Source: Planctomycetota bacterium
Lineage (GTDB): Bacteria > Planctomycetota > Planctomycetia > Pirellulales > Pirellulaceae
Length of the DNA stretch: 6,189 bases
Assembly: GCA_019347795.1 (NCBI GenBank)
Contig: JAHWKS010000372.1
Coordinates: 1-6,189, forward strand
Reading direction: 5' to 3'
Shown: in pieces, positions 5,528-6,189 of the stretch
Numbering within the stretch: the first letter of the stretch is position 1
Layout: every line of letters starts with the position of its first letter
The notes under the pieces: model-generated
Told to the model about the DNA's origin: nothing
Seen by the model: the letters and a program-made list of their open reading frames with translations, nothing else
Database searches by the model: none
Translations under genes and position numbers: made by a program

Positions 5528-5528
5528 G
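5523..5528 (+). promoter_or_regulatory. Shine-Dalgarno GGGAGG for TTG start of the dehydrogenase
   Basis: GGGAGG ends 5 nt before TTG 5534. The ATG at 5529 reads ATG-CTT-TGA and stops at once, so TTG is the start. The site mostly falls in the right copy of the 20-bp direct repeat; the left copy carries GGGAG without the following start. Confidence 0.6.
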
Positions 5529-5533
5529 ATGCT

Positions 5534-6189
5534 TTGAAGGTTTTAGTCACCGGCGGCGGCGGTTTTTTGGGAAAGTACATCGTCGAGCAGCTCGTCGCGC
5601 GCGGGGACGAGGTCCGCAGTTTCGCCCGCGGGCGATATCCGGGGCTGGAGGCGCTTGGGGTCGAGGCGGTGCAGGGAGATATCCGCGACGCGGCGGCGGT
5701 CTCGGAGGCGTGCCAGGGAGTCAAGGCCGTCATCCACACCGCCGCGGTCGCCGGAATCTGGGGGCCTTGGGACTACTATTACGGGATCAACACGCTGGGG
5801 ACGCGGAACGTTGTGGCCGCCTGCCGCGAACATGGCGTGCAGCGATTGGTGTACGCCAGCAGTCCCAGCGTCACCTTCGATGGAGGCGATCAGGAGGGAA
5901 CTGATGAGTCGGCGCCGCATCCCGACCGCTGGCTCTGCCATTATCCGCACACCAAGGCTCTCGCCGAGCAGCACGTGCTTTCCGCGAATAGCGAAGGCGG
6001 CTTGCTGACGTGCGCGCTGCGCCCGCACCTGATTTGGGGACCGCGGGATCAGCATCTCATCCCGCGATTGTTGGACCGCGCCCGTCGCGGCCGGCTGCTG
6101 CGGGTGGGAGACGGCCGCAATCTAATCGACATTGTCTACGTGGAGAACGCCGCCGCCGCCCACGTGCAGGCGCTGGATGCAATCACGCC
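5534..6189 (+). CDS. Extended SDR: NAD(P)-dependent epimerase / 3-beta-HSD-like (3' partial)
   Basis: The N-terminal 218 residues of a Rossmann-fold oxidoreductase that starts at TTG. Residues 1-13 read [13 protein letters not shown], with the GGxGFLG cofactor loop at 7-13. GDI (48-50), HTAAVAG (68-74) and Asn86 follow the extended-SDR pattern. The catalytic set is Ser110 (in [11 protein letters not shown], 107-117), Tyr137 and Lys141 (YPHTK). RPHLIWGP (163-170) and the [17 protein letters not shown] segment (191-207) are typical of the epimerase/3-beta-HSD group. The SSPSVTFDG run recalls the OleD-type and 3-beta-hydroxysteroid dehydrogenase branch, where the substrate is a beta-hydroxy or beta-keto compound rather than a sugar nucleotide. 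That substrate class is inference. The C-terminal part lies beyond the window. The gene is divergent from dnaB, with the palindromic element in between. Confidence 0.93.
   Translation, partial: MKVLVTGGGGFLGKYIVEQLVARGDEVRSFARGRYPGLEALGVEAVQGDIRDAAAVSEACQGVKAVIHTAAVAGIWGPWDYYYGINTLGTRNVVAACREHGVQRLVYASSPSVTFDGGDQEGTDESAPHPDRWLCHYPHTKALAEQHVLSANSEGGLLTCALRPHLIWGPRDQHLIPRLLDRARRGRLLRVGDGRNLIDIVYVENAAAAHVQALDAIT

Overview
The window is 6,189 bp of GC-rich bacterial DNA. The GC richness, GTG and TTG start codons, weak or absent Shine-Dalgarno sites at several genes, and many short GC-rich palindromes between genes suggest a planctomycete-like bacterium. That lineage call is inference; no marker gene here proves it.

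Layout. Positions 2-1402 (+) hold the 3' part of a gene for a protein that looks like a Ro60/TROVE protein: a helical, HEAT-like N-terminal part followed by a von Willebrand A (VWA) domain with a complete MIDAS metal site. Its stop codon overlaps a perfect TATAAT box. Eight bases downstream begins a segment (1411-1508) whose two ends form a perfect 8-bp stem that runs straight into a T tract. This looks like an independently transcribed, structured small RNA of about 95 nt, placed where a Y RNA would be expected next to a Ro-family gene. The interval 1509-1837 has no convincing gene and is filled with palindromic repeats. Next come three genes on the + strand: an unrecognised 283-residue protein (1838-2689), a JAMM/MPN isopeptidase-like metalloprotease (2790-3200) and an E1/ThiF-like adenylyltransferase (3184-3831). 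The last two overlap. A REP-like palindrome (2690-2771) separates the unknown gene from the JAMM gene.

Converging on this cluster is the replicative helicase gene dnaB (complement 3847-5295), with only 15 bp between the two stop codons. Upstream of dnaB lies a plausible sigma-70-type promoter. Beyond it is a symmetrical element: a perfect 30-bp inverted repeat flanked on both sides by a perfect 20-bp direct repeat (5399-5527). The right direct repeat carries the Shine-Dalgarno of the last gene, an extended short-chain dehydrogenase/epimerase (3-beta-HSD/OleD-like) that runs off the window end (5534-6189).

How the genes may work together. JAMM proteases and E1-like enzymes are the deconjugating and activating halves of bacterial ubiquitin-like systems. 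Here they sit beside a Ro-like RNA-binding protein and a candidate Y-like RNA, with no visible ubiquitin-like modifier and no standard E2. The unknown gene carries a GICL motif near its C terminus that resembles the E2 active-site signature. The most interesting hypothesis is a Ro-RNP-associated protein-modification or sulfur-transfer module. The functional link is inferred from gene order only. dnaB and the dehydrogenase look like ordinary chromosomal genes.
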